This document shows positions 8,773-18,732 of a stretch of DNA of 64,000 bases, piece by piece. Source of the DNA: Nitzschia sp. DOCU1 (Eukaryota; Bacillariophyta; Bacillariophyceae; Bacillariales; Bacillariaceae); assembly GCA_951394045.1 (NCBI GenBank), contig OX595993.1, positions 682,001 through 746,000 on the forward strand, given 5' to 3'. Below the pieces are notes generated by a model. It did not search any database, had not been told where the DNA came from, and was given only the letters and a program-made list of their open reading frames with translations. Position numbers and translations under genes: made by a program. Within the stretch, counting starts at the first letter, position 1; every line of letters starts with the position of its first letter.

Positions 8773-10413
8773 ATGAGGAGTTCAGCGTTTATCTTCGCGG
8801 ATCATGATGCTGATGACTTTCCAGAGGATGTTCCAGCAACAAAGCAGCCACCACCAGCACGTGCTGAGGAACAAGGCATGATATTGGACCAGCTTCCGCC
8901 CCAAGAATGGATGAATCCGCTGGGTAGACTAAAGCACGATGAATGTCCCTTAGCACGTGAAAGTGATAGTACAAGTGTCAAGACGTCGATGTCCCTGCTC
9001 TTCCATGGGTTGAGCACCCCTAACGTTTCGGGAATGTCGTGGGCGGAGTTTGACAGCAAGAGAGAATCCATCACTTCTTGTGGGAGTGGCATCCTGCCCC
9101 CTGCGACTAGTCGCAACAGCGGCAGTATTGACAGATTCTTGCTAGAGGACACAAGCATCACTGTCGCGGAAAAAGCCAGGAATAAGCCTCCAACGCCGAC
9201 CAAAAGTAACAAACGACTTCAAGTTGCTTCGAAAGCCAAAAGGTCTCGAAAAGCCAGCAAGAAGAAAACGAAAAGCGAAAAAGCAGATAGTGCAAAGCGG
9301 GGGCACCAAATCAGAAGCCTGATCGAGAAATGCGGGGAACAACACGTCTATTTCGGACGGGGAGAACCTATTTGCAATAATCCTGGCAATATCCGATTTC
9401 GTGAACTCGTCAATGCCCATTATGATGACTTTTTTCTTGCAGATAAGAAAGTTAAAGCGAAAATCCGTGACGATATTGAAAAGGAAGTGAAGAAGGATGA
9501 ACGGAATGGAAACAGTGTCAAATTCTTTTCCTTTCAAGTAGGAAAAGAAGGGATGTTTCTGAAATCAGCCACCGAAAAAAAGATTAGCGATCATATTGGA
9601 CATACGCTCCGGGATACTCCCGAACGACGGGCCACCTACTGGTCGTGGGGGCTCGAAACGAAACAGCAATGGATGCCGTTTGATGCTAATACGGGAGAAA
9701 AGTTGGAACGCATGTATCAAACGGCGCGCTTGAATCTGGCGACGAAGAAGAAAGACATCACCAAAACAGGCCTGGTTGTACCTGTGATAAACAACGTCAG
9801 GCATTTCGCTGATATGACTCATCCCATGCGCGTTAATATGTCAGGCCCTTCCCAAGAAGAACATGGGCCTTTGGTCTATAAAGTGCGTCGCAAACCTTTG
9901 ACCAAGAAGGATTGGGATGGAACTCGAGATGATAGTGGTGCTGTTTGTACTGTTAGAACTGGTACATCCTCGTCGTCAGGTTCATCTTCTTCTGCCGATC
10001 AACCATCAAGTCCGGGTACTCTCAGAGGTAGTCAACAGCAAGGGTCGCCATCCAGCTCTTACGTTGCTTTTGCCGCATTGAGTGCTGACAGTTTGACCCG
10101 CGTACAAGAGCCCAACAAGAACGACAAAGATGACGATGCAATGTTCTTTGCTGCCATCTCTGACGAAATCGGGCAGAACATTGAGTTCTATTCAACCCAG
10201 CGTGGAGACATTGAAAACAGACAGTTCCCGAGGCAAAAGGCTTCTGCTGAGCTACTAGTACTACATCAGAAGAAGAAACCGTCGTCACCAGCTCTCATGT
10301 CCAATTTGACCGAGGGTTTGGGAGCCTTGGAACTCCGTAACGGTCGCCCCGGGGGCACTTCTTCCGGTACCACTGGTGGAGTTGAAGCAGCCAGTCATCC
10401 TAGTAAACTATAA
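8773..10413 (+). CDS. DUF6824-domain protein, probable nuclear regulator
   Basis: 546 residues from ATG 8773 (MRSSAFIFADHDADDF). The frame is open upstream to ATG 8560, but that part covers a motif repeated elsewhere in non-coding DNA, so the later start is preferred. A basic Lys/Ser stretch (about residues 140-175, KAKRSRKASKKKTK) is a likely nuclear localisation signal. The DUF6824 domain follows: HVYFGRGEPICNNPGNIRFRE, VNAHYDDFF, then ISDHIGHTLRD. This 'FGRG...NxPGNxxFR' signature is expanded in diatoms and is generally thought to be regulatory, without a proven mechanism. The C-terminal half is Ser-rich and low-complexity. Single copy here: the duplicated module lost its version between about 4873 and 4890. 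Confidence 0.8.
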   Translation: MRSSAFIFADHDADDFPEDVPATKQPPPARAEEQGMILDQLPPQEWMNPLGRLKHDECPLARESDSTSVKTSMSLLFHGLSTPNVSGMSWAEFDSKRESITSCGSGILPPATSRNSGSIDRFLLEDTSITVAEKARNKPPTPTKSNKRLQVASKAKRSRKASKKKTKSEKADSAKRGHQIRSLIEKCGEQHVYFGRGEPICNNPGNIRFRELVNAHYDDFFLADKKVKAKIRDDIEKEVKKDERNGNSVKFFSFQVGKEGMFLKSATEKKISDHIGHTLRDTPERRATYWSWGLETKQQWMPFDANTGEKLERMYQTARLNLATKKKDITKTGLVVPVINNVRHFADMTHPMRVNMSGPSQEEHGPLVYKVRRKPLTKKDWDGTRDDSGAVCTVRTGTSSSSGSSSSADQPSSPGTLRGSQQQGSPSSSYVAFAALSADSLTRVQEPNKNDKDDDAMFFAAISDEIGQNIEFYSTQRGDIENRQFPRQKASAELLVLHQKKKPSSPALMSNLTEGLGALELRNGRPGGTSSGTTGGVEAASHPSKL

Positions 10414-10543
10414 GCGAGAGGCGACCCCGGCCCCAGACGACCAGTATACTACTACATAGGGGCGAGTGGTAATACCTAACTAGTAACCCTTCTTCATATT
10501 CATCTTGAATCGCTTGAACTTGAATTTTATTATCGTTTTAGTA

Positions 10544-11800
10544 CTACTTTGATGGAATGGCAAACTTGTCAAATAGATTGGGATAGAAACGTGTCGTTTC
10601 CAAGGTGACATCTCGACACAACCATCCCGCCTGTTCGGCTTCCTTAAGTTGTTCCAACGCTAAAAGAGGAGATACTTTCAATGTATGACTGGCTTCCAAT
10701 GCTGTAGTAGGACACAAATCCACCAAAGTTTGAAACTTTTGGTCATTGCCATGATTGTCCATTTGCAATACGACAATCCCCGAATCGAAAATACGTTGCG
10801 AAATTCCCAAATTCAATTCGCCCAACAAATCGCAAGCTTGCCGTAAGTCTTCGGGTGATACTAGATTGGTTCCTCGAGCGCGATTGAGCAAACAATAGAC
10901 ATCCGTCAAACTAGCCACACCCCCCATTTGAGGCAAGCGTGTCCACATGAAATCCACCACTTGCCGAGCCAGCCATTCATAATAGTCGCGATCGGCACCT
11001 TTTCTCTTGCCTCCTGAAAAATGATCCTTGGTCAAGGCCGAAGTCATGCCCATGTCTTGCAAGAGACTCGACAATTTTTCGGCATCTTCGTCATCTTCAT
11101 TTTGTTGCTTATGGTTTTGTAGCAAGGAAGTATAATTTTGAATGACTTGTAGTAGGGCGCTGGCTTGTTGCAATAATTGTTCAGCATCGCCACTTAAAGC
11201 GTCTTGTGCCACTTTTTGAGCTTGTTGATGTTTGAGTTTGTTTTTTGTCAATATATGATCGACCCCTACACGTCGTCGGGTCATGGTATGTTGTTGCAGT
11301 TGTTGTTCCTGAAGGCGGGTCGCCATTTCCCATTGTTTGCGGCCTAAAGCCTTGGTCAAATGCTGTTCCAAGGAATCTCGATCGGCCTTGGCATTACCAG
11401 ACGACAAGCAAAGCACAAAATCGCCATACGTATACGTGCTCACCACCAATTTATGACTGGCATTGGGATGTAACAAGGTAGGGCCGCCAGTGGCTTGGAT
11501 TTGATGAACGTTGGACAAGTGGACGAACCGAGCTTGCGGTGACTGTTGTGCACTAGTAGAAAATACCAGACGATGCGTTGTAATCGTCAATATAAGAGAC
11601 GAATGACGAGATTTCCAGGGTCCATGGGCCGTGGGCGGACAGGGCGCCATGGGCTCGGTGCCGTCGCCCCCCTCCCATCGCAATTCCAGGGGTCCTCGTC
11701 GGACTAATTCCACCTCTTGATCTTGTACATCCAATTGTAATAAACCAGACGGTGTCAGGGACGCCGCTGGTAAACACGTGAAAGGAGACCAAGGATGCAT
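10544..11800 (-). CDS. VPS36: VPS36, ESCRT-II subunit (full copy)
   Basis: 418 residues. The N-terminal part (about 1-150) fits a GLUE/PH-like lipid- and ubiquitin-binding domain: VELVRRGPLELRW, SSLILTITTHRLVF, VHLSNVHQIQATGG. A coiled linker (ILTKNKLKHQQAQ) follows, then the EAP30-type winged-helix region (about 220-415) with YYEWLARQVVDFMW, GGVASLTDVYCLLNRARGT, LVSPEDLRQACDLL and a C-terminal DVTLETTRFYPNLFDKF. In other eukaryotes VPS36 joins VPS22 and VPS25 in ESCRT-II on endosomes and helps sort ubiquitinated cargo into multivesicular bodies. Length is normal. A nearly identical copy without the 5' end lies at 5056-6225. Confidence 0.88.
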   Translation of the reverse strand: MHPWSPFTCLPAASLTPSGLLQLDVQDQEVELVRRGPLELRWEGGDGTEPMAPCPPTAHGPWKSRHSSLILTITTHRLVFSTSAQQSPQARFVHLSNVHQIQATGGPTLLHPNASHKLVVSTYTYGDFVLCLSSGNAKADRDSLEQHLTKALGRKQWEMATRLQEQQLQQHTMTRRRVGVDHILTKNKLKHQQAQKVAQDALSGDAEQLLQQASALLQVIQNYTSLLQNHKQQNEDDEDAEKLSSLLQDMGMTSALTKDHFSGGKRKGADRDYYEWLARQVVDFMWTRLPQMGGVASLTDVYCLLNRARGTNLVSPEDLRQACDLLGELNLGISQRIFDSGIVVLQMDNHGNDQKFQTLVDLCPTTALEASHTLKVSPLLALEQLKEAEQAGWLCRDVTLETTRFYPNLFDKFAIPSK

Positions 11801-12391
11801 CTTTGTGAATGTAATGTTGCAATTGGATGTGCAGATATTGTCAATGACGGGGCGGGGTCTCGCAGTCTGTGCGTCGTGGGATGATGCCGCTTAGCATGGA
11901 TTTATTTTGCTGCCACAGGTCGTCCCCACCCGCGATACTTCGGCATTATTATTATGGCCGGTCTTTAAGTGACGGCCTCCTATGTGTTGATGTTACTTAA
12001 ACATAGACACATAATCACGGATGTCTCAGGTTCGATGGTACGACATTCAAAATGATAATATTTTGGATTGAGTGAGTTATTTCGCTCGTTGTGCGAAATG
12101 GCGTGGTGGTGCGAAATCGCATGTTGTGAAATTTTGTGTAACTGCGCGTTGTGAAATCTTGGGAAATCGCACAGCTTTACGAAAACTATTACAAGCAGCA
12201 TCGAGGAGGAAAACAACAACAATAAAAGGGGACCAGAACAGTTTAAACATTGAAAAAAGTAATAGAGTGCATATCATGACGACCATTATGGGACATTGGT
12301 GGTATCAATGATTTCCGTGTACTCTAGACTTTTTTCAGCCGCCACTCTAGTATCGTGCTCTTACTCCTCTTTCTTCACCAAATTCTGTCAC
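11801..12391. other. intergenic
   Basis: Promoter side of VPS36 and 3' flank of the U-box gene. Around 12080-12175 short words of the type G(C/T)GAAAT(C) recur (TGCGAAATGG, GTGCGAAATCGCA, TTGTGAAAT, TTGTGAAATC, GGGAAATCGCA). No gene seen. Confidence 0.5.
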
Positions 12392-14113
12392 TTACGCATC
12401 AGAATTGTTGCTTTCGTTCGAGTGGGCATCGATCGGAGTAATAGCAGCAGAACTAGCAGTTTGATGCTGTTGCTGCTGCTGTTGCTGCAACTCTTGCAAT
12501 CGTTCCAAATGGTTTTGACGCCGTTGTTCTTGCTCTTGCTCCATGTACTGAACACGCAATTGTGATAATCGTTCTTCCAGCTGTTGCAATCGTTGTCGTT
12601 GCTGTGCATGTGGACCGAGAACTACTCCATTGTTGTTGCTGTTGTTCGATGGTCCGTCTTGTGCTTGTTGTTCTGGTTGTTGCTCTTGTGGCTGCTGCTC
12701 TTCCTCTGATACAGTCGTCGTACCAACAGTCGCTGTAGTGGTAGTATTCTGTAATCGTTCCAATCGCAATTCCAAATTTCGTATCCGTTGTTGTGTATCC
12801 TCTAATCGTTGACGTTGCAATTGTTCTTCGTGTGCTACTTCTTGACGCAAGTAACGAAGTCGCCGTAAGGAATCTCGAACGCAACATCCCACCCAAATAC
12901 TGACAAAGACACAGTATCCACCATAGAAGATAGCTGCCACAAGAGCCAGAACAAAGCAAATCAACCCCAAAATAGTGCATGCCAGTACCTTTCGGCGTTG
13001 TCGTTGCAACTGATCATGATACGAATCCAGTTCTTCCCATGTTGTAGGATAGGGCGATGGACTGAATTCCGGATTATACGTGCCATCTCCCATGGGAATG
13101 AGCGCACTGCTACTCGTTCCCGCCCCTTCGCCGCCGCCAGGCATAATGGGGGCCGACTCGCTCTTCCATTTCTCCAAGGCCGGTGGACACGGACTGCTAT
13201 TGGTGGCAAGATAGTCTAGCATGTCTCGTAGGGCATGATTGGGATACAAATCGGCGACTGCCAAGGGCGTTCGCGACAGGGGGGATGTTCCATTGGCTCG
13301 AATCCAATTCACAATAGCGACACGTTCGTAGGTATTTCCTTCTGGATCAATAACGGGTTGATGCATCAAATCAAAAGTAATGGGGCAATAATAGGCATCT
13401 GGCAGTGGTCGATCGTCCACAATGCTGTTGGGTGGGAAGAGGGAGTTTCGCCAGAGACTAGCAATGCCCGCTTCCATGGACTTTTGAAACCGTCGAATCC
13501 CAGCCTCCCATGTATCCGAAGTCAAATCCAACGTATCTTCCATGATTGCCTGTAAGGCTCGATTGGGATATACTTGATCCTTGGTCAAGCCAGTAGCGCC
13601 ATCCTCATCATCATTCTGTGGTCCTGCTGGTAACAATACATCGCGTTCATAACTCACTCCATCCGGGCCCACGACAGGTTCAAAGAAGAGTTGTTTTGTT
13701 ATGGGACAATAAAATGGAGGCGGAAATGGAAGTTGTTCCGTTGTGGCTGTAGTGCTTGGGTCGCTATGAATAGTAGTTTCTGTAGCGGATGGTTGCAGCT
13801 CGGTAAATGATAAATGTGGGGGGTCGCTTTCGGAGGCTTCCAGAGGATCGTCATGGATGACAGCGAGCTCGATGCTGCAGGGTGGAATTTCAATATCTGG
13901 TTCGCTGTTGTGGTCTTGCCCTTCTTCTACATCGTTTACCCCCGTGCGTTCCAGAACAGCATTGTTTACTGGTGACAAAGTCGATTGTGACGGCGGCTCT
14001 GTGACCAATGGCGGCACCTCCTCGGATAAAGAAACTGTTCGTGAGGGCGCTTCTTCGTCGCCGCTTATGTTGCTCCTACTGCTGTCTGGTCCATCGTCAA
14101 TGTTGTTCGTCAT
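12392..14113 (-). CDS. membrane protein with two U-box domains
   Basis: 573 residues from the ATG at 14113 (MTNNIDDGPDSS); an upstream in-frame ATG at 14203 would add 30 hydrophobic residues. First U-box about 125-185 (PFYCPITKQLFFEPVVGPDG, SYERD, YPNRALQAIMED); second about 235-295 (YYCPITFDLMHQPVIDPEGN, YERVAIVNWI, LSRTPL, LYPNHALRDML). A hydrophobic segment at about 355-395 (VLACTILGLICFVLALVAA) follows, then a Gln-rich coiled coil to the end. U-boxes bind E2 enzymes, so an E3 ubiquitin ligase anchored in a membrane is the likely role. It is the intact relative of the two broken U-box pieces at 2989-3520 and 6226-6728. Confidence 0.85.
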   Translation of the reverse strand: MTNNIDDGPDSSRSNISGDEEAPSRTVSLSEEVPPLVTEPPSQSTLSPVNNAVLERTGVNDVEEGQDHNSEPDIEIPPCSIELAVIHDDPLEASESDPPHLSFTELQPSATETTIHSDPSTTATTEQLPFPPPFYCPITKQLFFEPVVGPDGVSYERDVLLPAGPQNDDEDGATGLTKDQVYPNRALQAIMEDTLDLTSDTWEAGIRRFQKSMEAGIASLWRNSLFPPNSIVDDRPLPDAYYCPITFDLMHQPVIDPEGNTYERVAIVNWIRANGTSPLSRTPLAVADLYPNHALRDMLDYLATNSSPCPPALEKWKSESAPIMPGGGEGAGTSSSALIPMGDGTYNPEFSPSPYPTTWEELDSYHDQLQRQRRKVLACTILGLICFVLALVAAIFYGGYCVFVSIWVGCCVRDSLRRLRYLRQEVAHEEQLQRQRLEDTQQRIRNLELRLERLQNTTTTATVGTTTVSEEEQQPQEQQPEQQAQDGPSNNSNNNGVVLGPHAQQRQRLQQLEERLSQLRVQYMEQEQEQRRQNHLERLQELQQQQQQQHQTASSAAITPIDAHSNESNNSDA

Positions 14114-14555
14114 GTTTATAATGTCAAAGAGGACTCCAAAAGAATGTATTCGAATCAGTACTAGAAAACGAGAAGTGGGAAGAGCGAAAGGAAATAGAAA
14201 CAAGGAAAGGATGTTTGTGATGTCTTTTCGTGGCGACGAATCGAATGATCGTTCTCCACCAGCGTTTTCTCATTTCTCGGCGTTCTCGTTGCTTCCGAGA
14301 CGTCTGCCATGCGCGGGTCTCACCTATCCGGGCGTGTACGTATCTATCGTAAGGTATGGAGCTACCATAGGTACGTATGAGGTTTTAATCAAAAGAGTCA
14401 GTCATTCATCCCAGCGTGGTGAATTGCGGCAAATGGTTTGAAACAGCATAATAGGCCAGAATTCGCAGCAGCATTTGTCATTTGGAGCTTTGTGCGTCTC
14501 CTAGCTCTAGCTATGCTAATAGCTAGCGCTATGATAATCGTCATATTGCGCAACA
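14114..14555. other. bidirectional promoter region
   Basis: Separates the leftward U-box gene from the rightward glycosyltransferase. No gene. Contains short AGCTAG/CTAGCT repeats at 14500-14530. Confidence 0.5.
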
Positions 14556-16154
14556 ATGCTCTTCCGACGACCACCTGTATCCTTGCCCGAAGTGGAGCCC
14601 CTGGCCAGTAATAAATCTGCGCCCCTTGCTCCGCAACAAGCACATCAATATCGCAGCAGCTCTTATTGCAAGAGTTTTCGATTTCAATGTGGCGTGTGCT
14701 TGTGTGCCTTGTTAATACTAGTTAACGTTCTGTATTGGAACTTATTGGTGCCCCAGCCGCCCCTGCCGTTACCCTCGTCCTTGGAACCATGGCAACTTCC
14801 ACGAACAAAGGTACACGCTGTTTTGTTTTTCAAGGAAGAATCTCATGCCTTGGTGGAAGTGCTGTTGAATTTGTATTCTCAGGGGTTAGATCATGTTGTT
14901 TTGGTGGATAACATGTCTGTACACCCCCTTCCCTATAATGTCATTGATTTGCTTCGTCGGAAGAACTTTGTGACGCTGTGGCACGATCCCCATAAAATGG
15001 CGCAAAAACGAGCCTATGCCAAAGCCTCTCAACTCTCTAGATGGAAAGGCGCGGACTGGTTAATAGCGGTAGATGCCGATGAATTTCCATATGCGACACA
15101 ACTTGGAAGTGTGCAGGCCTACTTGACTTTGCGGGACCCTGAAGTCTGTACGATTGCCATTCCCTTTCGAATGTTTGGGAGTGATGGACGAGAAGAACAA
15201 CCCAATTCCTTGGTGCATGGATTTGTGGGGCGTACTAATACTACGTTAAAGCCCCAGACCTATCTCGCCTATAAAACAGTCAGTCGAATGGGTTGTACGT
15301 TATGGATGGCGATTCATCATGCGGGCGTCTTGCCAAGATTTTCTCTGAGGGGATATTCGGCCATTGCAGGATTTGATCGCAATGATTCACCCCATGTCAA
15401 GGAACGGTCGGAAACCGTAGCTCCAGATTTGGTGACGAATCATTATCGATACCAATCCCATCGCTTCTATCTGGATATCAAAGGAACAAGAGGCAAATCG
15501 ATGGCCGTTGACCCACAACGAGATGAAACGTCATTTCGATATGAAAATAATAACCATACGTTGGATTATACCCTGAGAAACAAGGTGGTGGCTCGATTCC
15601 CATCTTTGTATGACCCGGGTGATGGAGGAAAAGACGATTTGGCGTTGCAATCAAATTTGAACTATACATCGCCATGGCCGCTAAAGAATGTTCAAGCTGC
15701 TTTGCAAGAGCTGGAGCGACATCAAGTATTGGTGATTATGGATGCTGATAATACGCTGCCAGATACTTTCGGTATTGCCACTCGAAATGCTGCCATTTTG
15801 GATCCCACCTTGGATTGTGTTGTGCGAGTTCCGCCCGGTCATGTGGAATCCGTTATTCATTCGAAACTTTTGGATTTGTGCAAAGCCGTGGAGGCACACC
15901 CGGAAACCCAATCCTGGCAAGACTTTGTACAAGCCATGGTACATGTCTATCAGGCACACTACAAGGGTTTTGTGGCAGTCGCACAACACGTTCGATTCCC
16001 AGTGGGACTGGAAACGGCACCCTTGCGCAAGGCCGCCATAGCTTCCTCGACAGGTGCTCACTGGCAACCTTATGATTTGACAAACGATATTCGGGTCCTA
16101 GTCTATAATAGCAATGGTAATGTACGTGGCGGTGGCCTAGGTGAGAAGAATTAA
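14556..16154 (+). CDS. Golgi-type II membrane glycosyltransferase, GT-A fold (GT2/GT92-like)
   Basis: 532 residues. A short cytoplasmic N-terminus is followed by a signal anchor at about 45-65 (FQCGVCLCALLILVNVLYW) and a Pro-rich stem. The catalytic part begins KVHAVLFFKEESHALVEVLL and has VLVDNMS, a 'KMAQKRAYAKA' stretch and the metal-binding DXD-like motif WLIAVDADEF. This order (nucleotide-sugar fold start, then DNxS, then D-x-D-E-F) fits the glycosyltransferase family 2_4/GT92 group. Substrate not determinable. Likely a Golgi-lumen enzyme of glycan synthesis; it starts a run of Golgi-type genes up to 22.4 kb. Confidence 0.82.
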   Translation: MLFRRPPVSLPEVEPLASNKSAPLAPQQAHQYRSSSYCKSFRFQCGVCLCALLILVNVLYWNLLVPQPPLPLPSSLEPWQLPRTKVHAVLFFKEESHALVEVLLNLYSQGLDHVVLVDNMSVHPLPYNVIDLLRRKNFVTLWHDPHKMAQKRAYAKASQLSRWKGADWLIAVDADEFPYATQLGSVQAYLTLRDPEVCTIAIPFRMFGSDGREEQPNSLVHGFVGRTNTTLKPQTYLAYKTVSRMGCTLWMAIHHAGVLPRFSLRGYSAIAGFDRNDSPHVKERSETVAPDLVTNHYRYQSHRFYLDIKGTRGKSMAVDPQRDETSFRYENNNHTLDYTLRNKVVARFPSLYDPGDGGKDDLALQSNLNYTSPWPLKNVQAALQELERHQVLVIMDADNTLPDTFGIATRNAAILDPTLDCVVRVPPGHVESVIHSKLLDLCKAVEAHPETQSWQDFVQAMVHVYQAHYKGFVAVAQHVRFPVGLETAPLRKAAIASSTGAHWQPYDLTNDIRVLVYNSNGNVRGGGLGEKN

Positions 16155-16184
16155 AGCACCTCCTACAACTGCAATCAAGTTACT

Positions 16185-16486
16185 GGCGCTGCTGCTGCCT
16201 TAGGCATTGCTACTATTATTGTCAAATGGACCGATCACGAATACGACTGGTGGGTGCTACCGATTCCACCATCATGTTTTCCAATGTGGATGGATGGAAT
16301 GACTGCTGTCAGCATTCCATTGATTTGCTACCGGCTCATAAGGCAGTGGCCGAATTTCGGCAAATGGGTTGTCGGGCATCCATCAGACCGGGTCTTTCTT
16401 TGCACGCGTTCGTTGGAAAGATGCTTGTTGGCGCGGGGGGATTGCTCCTACTCGTGCTTCCTGGCGGAAAACCAGTAATGGAATAG
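16185..16486 (+). pseudogene. sulfotransferase-like gene fragment (C-terminal piece)
   Basis: Sequence from about 16200 (GCTACTATTATTGTCAAATG) matches 17783 onward in the neighbouring gene, at both DNA and protein level: MDRSRIRLVGATDS / MDRSRVEIVGVNDS, NVDGWNDCCQ / NVDGWKDCCQ, and AVAEFRQMGCRA / AVAELRRMSCRA. Only the last part of the gene is present and no P-loop half is seen. A decayed tandem copy. Confidence 0.7.
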
Positions 16487-16858
16487 CAAAATACAAGTAG
16501 TAGTACAAGGTTCCAAGAAGCAGCCCTGGCCCTCTGTAGAAATAGAAGCCCAAAAGGCATCTTTGTCGCCCCGTGCAAGTAGCTCCCATTTCTACCTCAA
16601 ATGATAATTTGCGTCATCTGCGACTACTTTCGGACGAATCGAAGTTTTGAGGTCGAATCAGTCAATCACCCTTTCGATTTACATTTCTCTGATTTCCCGC
16701 GCTTGGGCGTGGAGCTCGAGCACGTCAAGCTTTCGCTTAAAAAATCCTATTTACAAAATTTAGCGAGCGCGTCGAGAGGATCGGAAGATCACATTTTGCT
16801 TCGTTCTCATTCCACGCCGCCCCAGCATCATAACACCATTACACCCACACATGACGGA

Positions 16859-18181
16859 ATGACCAAGCGCAAACACCCATCTGGGGATTTTAGGCCCAAG
16901 CTCGTCCTATTTGCCGGACCCCACAAGACTGGTTCCAGTGCACTCCAAAATTTTCTAGTCGAATTGAGTTGGAATGAGACCCTTGGTGAGTGGAAATGGC
17001 CCAGAGACTACGATGACAAAGGGTTTTGCGAGTTGGGCGAGGCTTTGATAGAGGAAGATGTCGAGGCGAGCAAGAAAACTCTCAAGGGTATTCGAAAAGA
17101 TCTTGAGAAACTAATCCGACAAGGTAAATCGTTGGTGGTCGCTACCGAAGAATTGGATTACCTAGCCAAATTTTCATCGTCTCCATTTGCTTGGGAGGAG
17201 GTGATTGGACGAAGGCTGGAAAAATACTTGATACCTAAGCAAGTGCAAGACGATATCAAAGTCGTTATTACATATCGAACCTCGCGTACCAGTCAGCTTG
17301 TATCGATCTGGAAGCAACAATTGGCAATGTCCGAATTAGGTGAAGACAATGAATTTTGGCGGTATCAACGAAAAACAATTTCATTTCGACAGAAAGACAA
17401 AGGCGAAGATTCGTCACCCCCTCCGTCCCTAGCACAGTGGCTATGCCAAGGGGAGTGGGAGGGTAAATGGGAATATTACATTGATACACTGCTGGAATCG
17501 CAAATGAATCCCATGGGCTTGGCGTATGGCTTTCAACAACATCTCCATTACAACGACGTGACAATAATCGACTTGGGACCATCCACGACGCATCTAGATC
17601 TGTGTTCTCTTACAGCATGTCAAATATTACATCTACCGCAATGCTTTGTCAATGGAACATTTCCGCTCGGTCATCTCTTGGATGATGTTGAACTCCCGGT
17701 CCGACCTGAACTTCCTGCTCCACTTGGTTTTACCACGGACGAGCTGGATCAAATGGAAACGTCCTTGCGGCTCATGGATTGCTACTATTATTGTCAAATG
17801 GACCGATCTCGAGTTGAAATAGTGGGTGTCAACGACTCCATGCTTTACAATGTGGATGGATGGAAGGACTGTTGTCAACGGCCTAGCGAGTGGCTCTCGG
17901 CACATGCTGCAGTTGCTGAATTGCGGCGAATGAGTTGTCGGGCATTTGCTTCTGGTGCAACGGGTGGCCCGAATGGGTTGACTCGCGCGGGTCCAGCAGC
18001 TGCTGCTGCTTCAGGTGTCTACTATGATTTTAACTTGGAGGCTTCCTTGTGGAGGACTCGGATGTGGCTTTTCGGAGTTGTCACGGTGTGTGTCTGTTTT
18101 TTCCTTGGTTCGCGACTTAAGAAATGGTATTGGCGAAAGATACACAACGACTTTGGAATACTAGGAGCAAAGAACGAGTAA
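16859..18181 (+). CDS. sulfotransferase-like protein with C-terminal membrane segment
   Basis: 440 residues from ATG 16859 (MTKRKHPSGDFRP); the frame is open upstream to 16601, but that part looks non-coding. The 5'-phosphosulfate loop is clear at about residues 15-32 (LFAGPHKTGSSALQNFL). A second conserved patch, VVITYRTSRTSQLVSIWKQ (about 135-155), fits the 3'-phosphate-binding region with its Arg and Ser. PAPS-dependent transfer of sulfate to a sugar is therefore likely. One membrane segment lies near the C-terminus (WLFGVVTVCVCFFLGS) followed by basic residues, so this is not the usual type II layout. A fragment of a second copy lies just upstream. Confidence 0.78.
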   Translation: MTKRKHPSGDFRPKLVLFAGPHKTGSSALQNFLVELSWNETLGEWKWPRDYDDKGFCELGEALIEEDVEASKKTLKGIRKDLEKLIRQGKSLVVATEELDYLAKFSSSPFAWEEVIGRRLEKYLIPKQVQDDIKVVITYRTSRTSQLVSIWKQQLAMSELGEDNEFWRYQRKTISFRQKDKGEDSSPPPSLAQWLCQGEWEGKWEYYIDTLLESQMNPMGLAYGFQQHLHYNDVTIIDLGPSTTHLDLCSLTACQILHLPQCFVNGTFPLGHLLDDVELPVRPELPAPLGFTTDELDQMETSLRLMDCYYYCQMDRSRVEIVGVNDSMLYNVDGWKDCCQRPSEWLSAHAAVAELRRMSCRAFASGATGGPNGLTRAGPAAAAASGVYYDFNLEASLWRTRMWLFGVVTVCVCFFLGSRLKKWYWRKIHNDFGILGAKNE

Positions 18182-18732
18182 TAGTAGTAGTAGAATCTGC
18201 TAGCAGAAGATTCCAAGACACACAATGAAGCATTGTACTTTATGTACTGCAGCTATTGCAGGTCATTCTTTCAGTCAAATTAGGACAGCAGCTGTGACGA
18301 CGAGACCACAGAACTCATTCAAGTTCTCGAAGATTTGTATGAACTCAAAATGGTGTTAGGAAAGAGGCAGGAGCGCTCTCCAAGTTGTTAACCCTGAGGT
18401 TGTTTTCGACGGAACATCGTTAGGTCTCTCAAGTCTCTACCGGTACTCTAGTTGCGCGCGTAGCAAGGCAACGCGCGCGAGGCAGAAGCGACGAGGGAGA
18501 GGACGGACGACGTTTTGCCACGCACCTGCGGCCGGACGCCCGTCAGACGAGGCAAAAATTTTGAAAATCATCCTCTCGCGAGATCGTCATCGCCACCAAA
18601 CACAATGCCCTTGGGCGCATTGTCGTTGTTAATGTTGTCATAGATCTCTTGTAGCGACAGTCAGTCTTGCATCAACAATCTGTACAAAGCCTCACTCCCC
18701 TACTATTGACTTTGCTGATTGATTCCAAAACC
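18182..18732. other. intergenic
   Basis: Between the sulfotransferase-like gene and the GT31 gene. A GC-rich patch at 18450-18500 has CGCGCG words (TTGCGCGCGTAGC, AACGCGCGCGAGG). No gene seen. Confidence 0.5.

Noticed and set aside
14398..14480. Second sulfotransferase fragment (GAATTGCGGCAAATGG)
   Set aside because: Only about 20 bases match 17918-17940; not enough to call homology.
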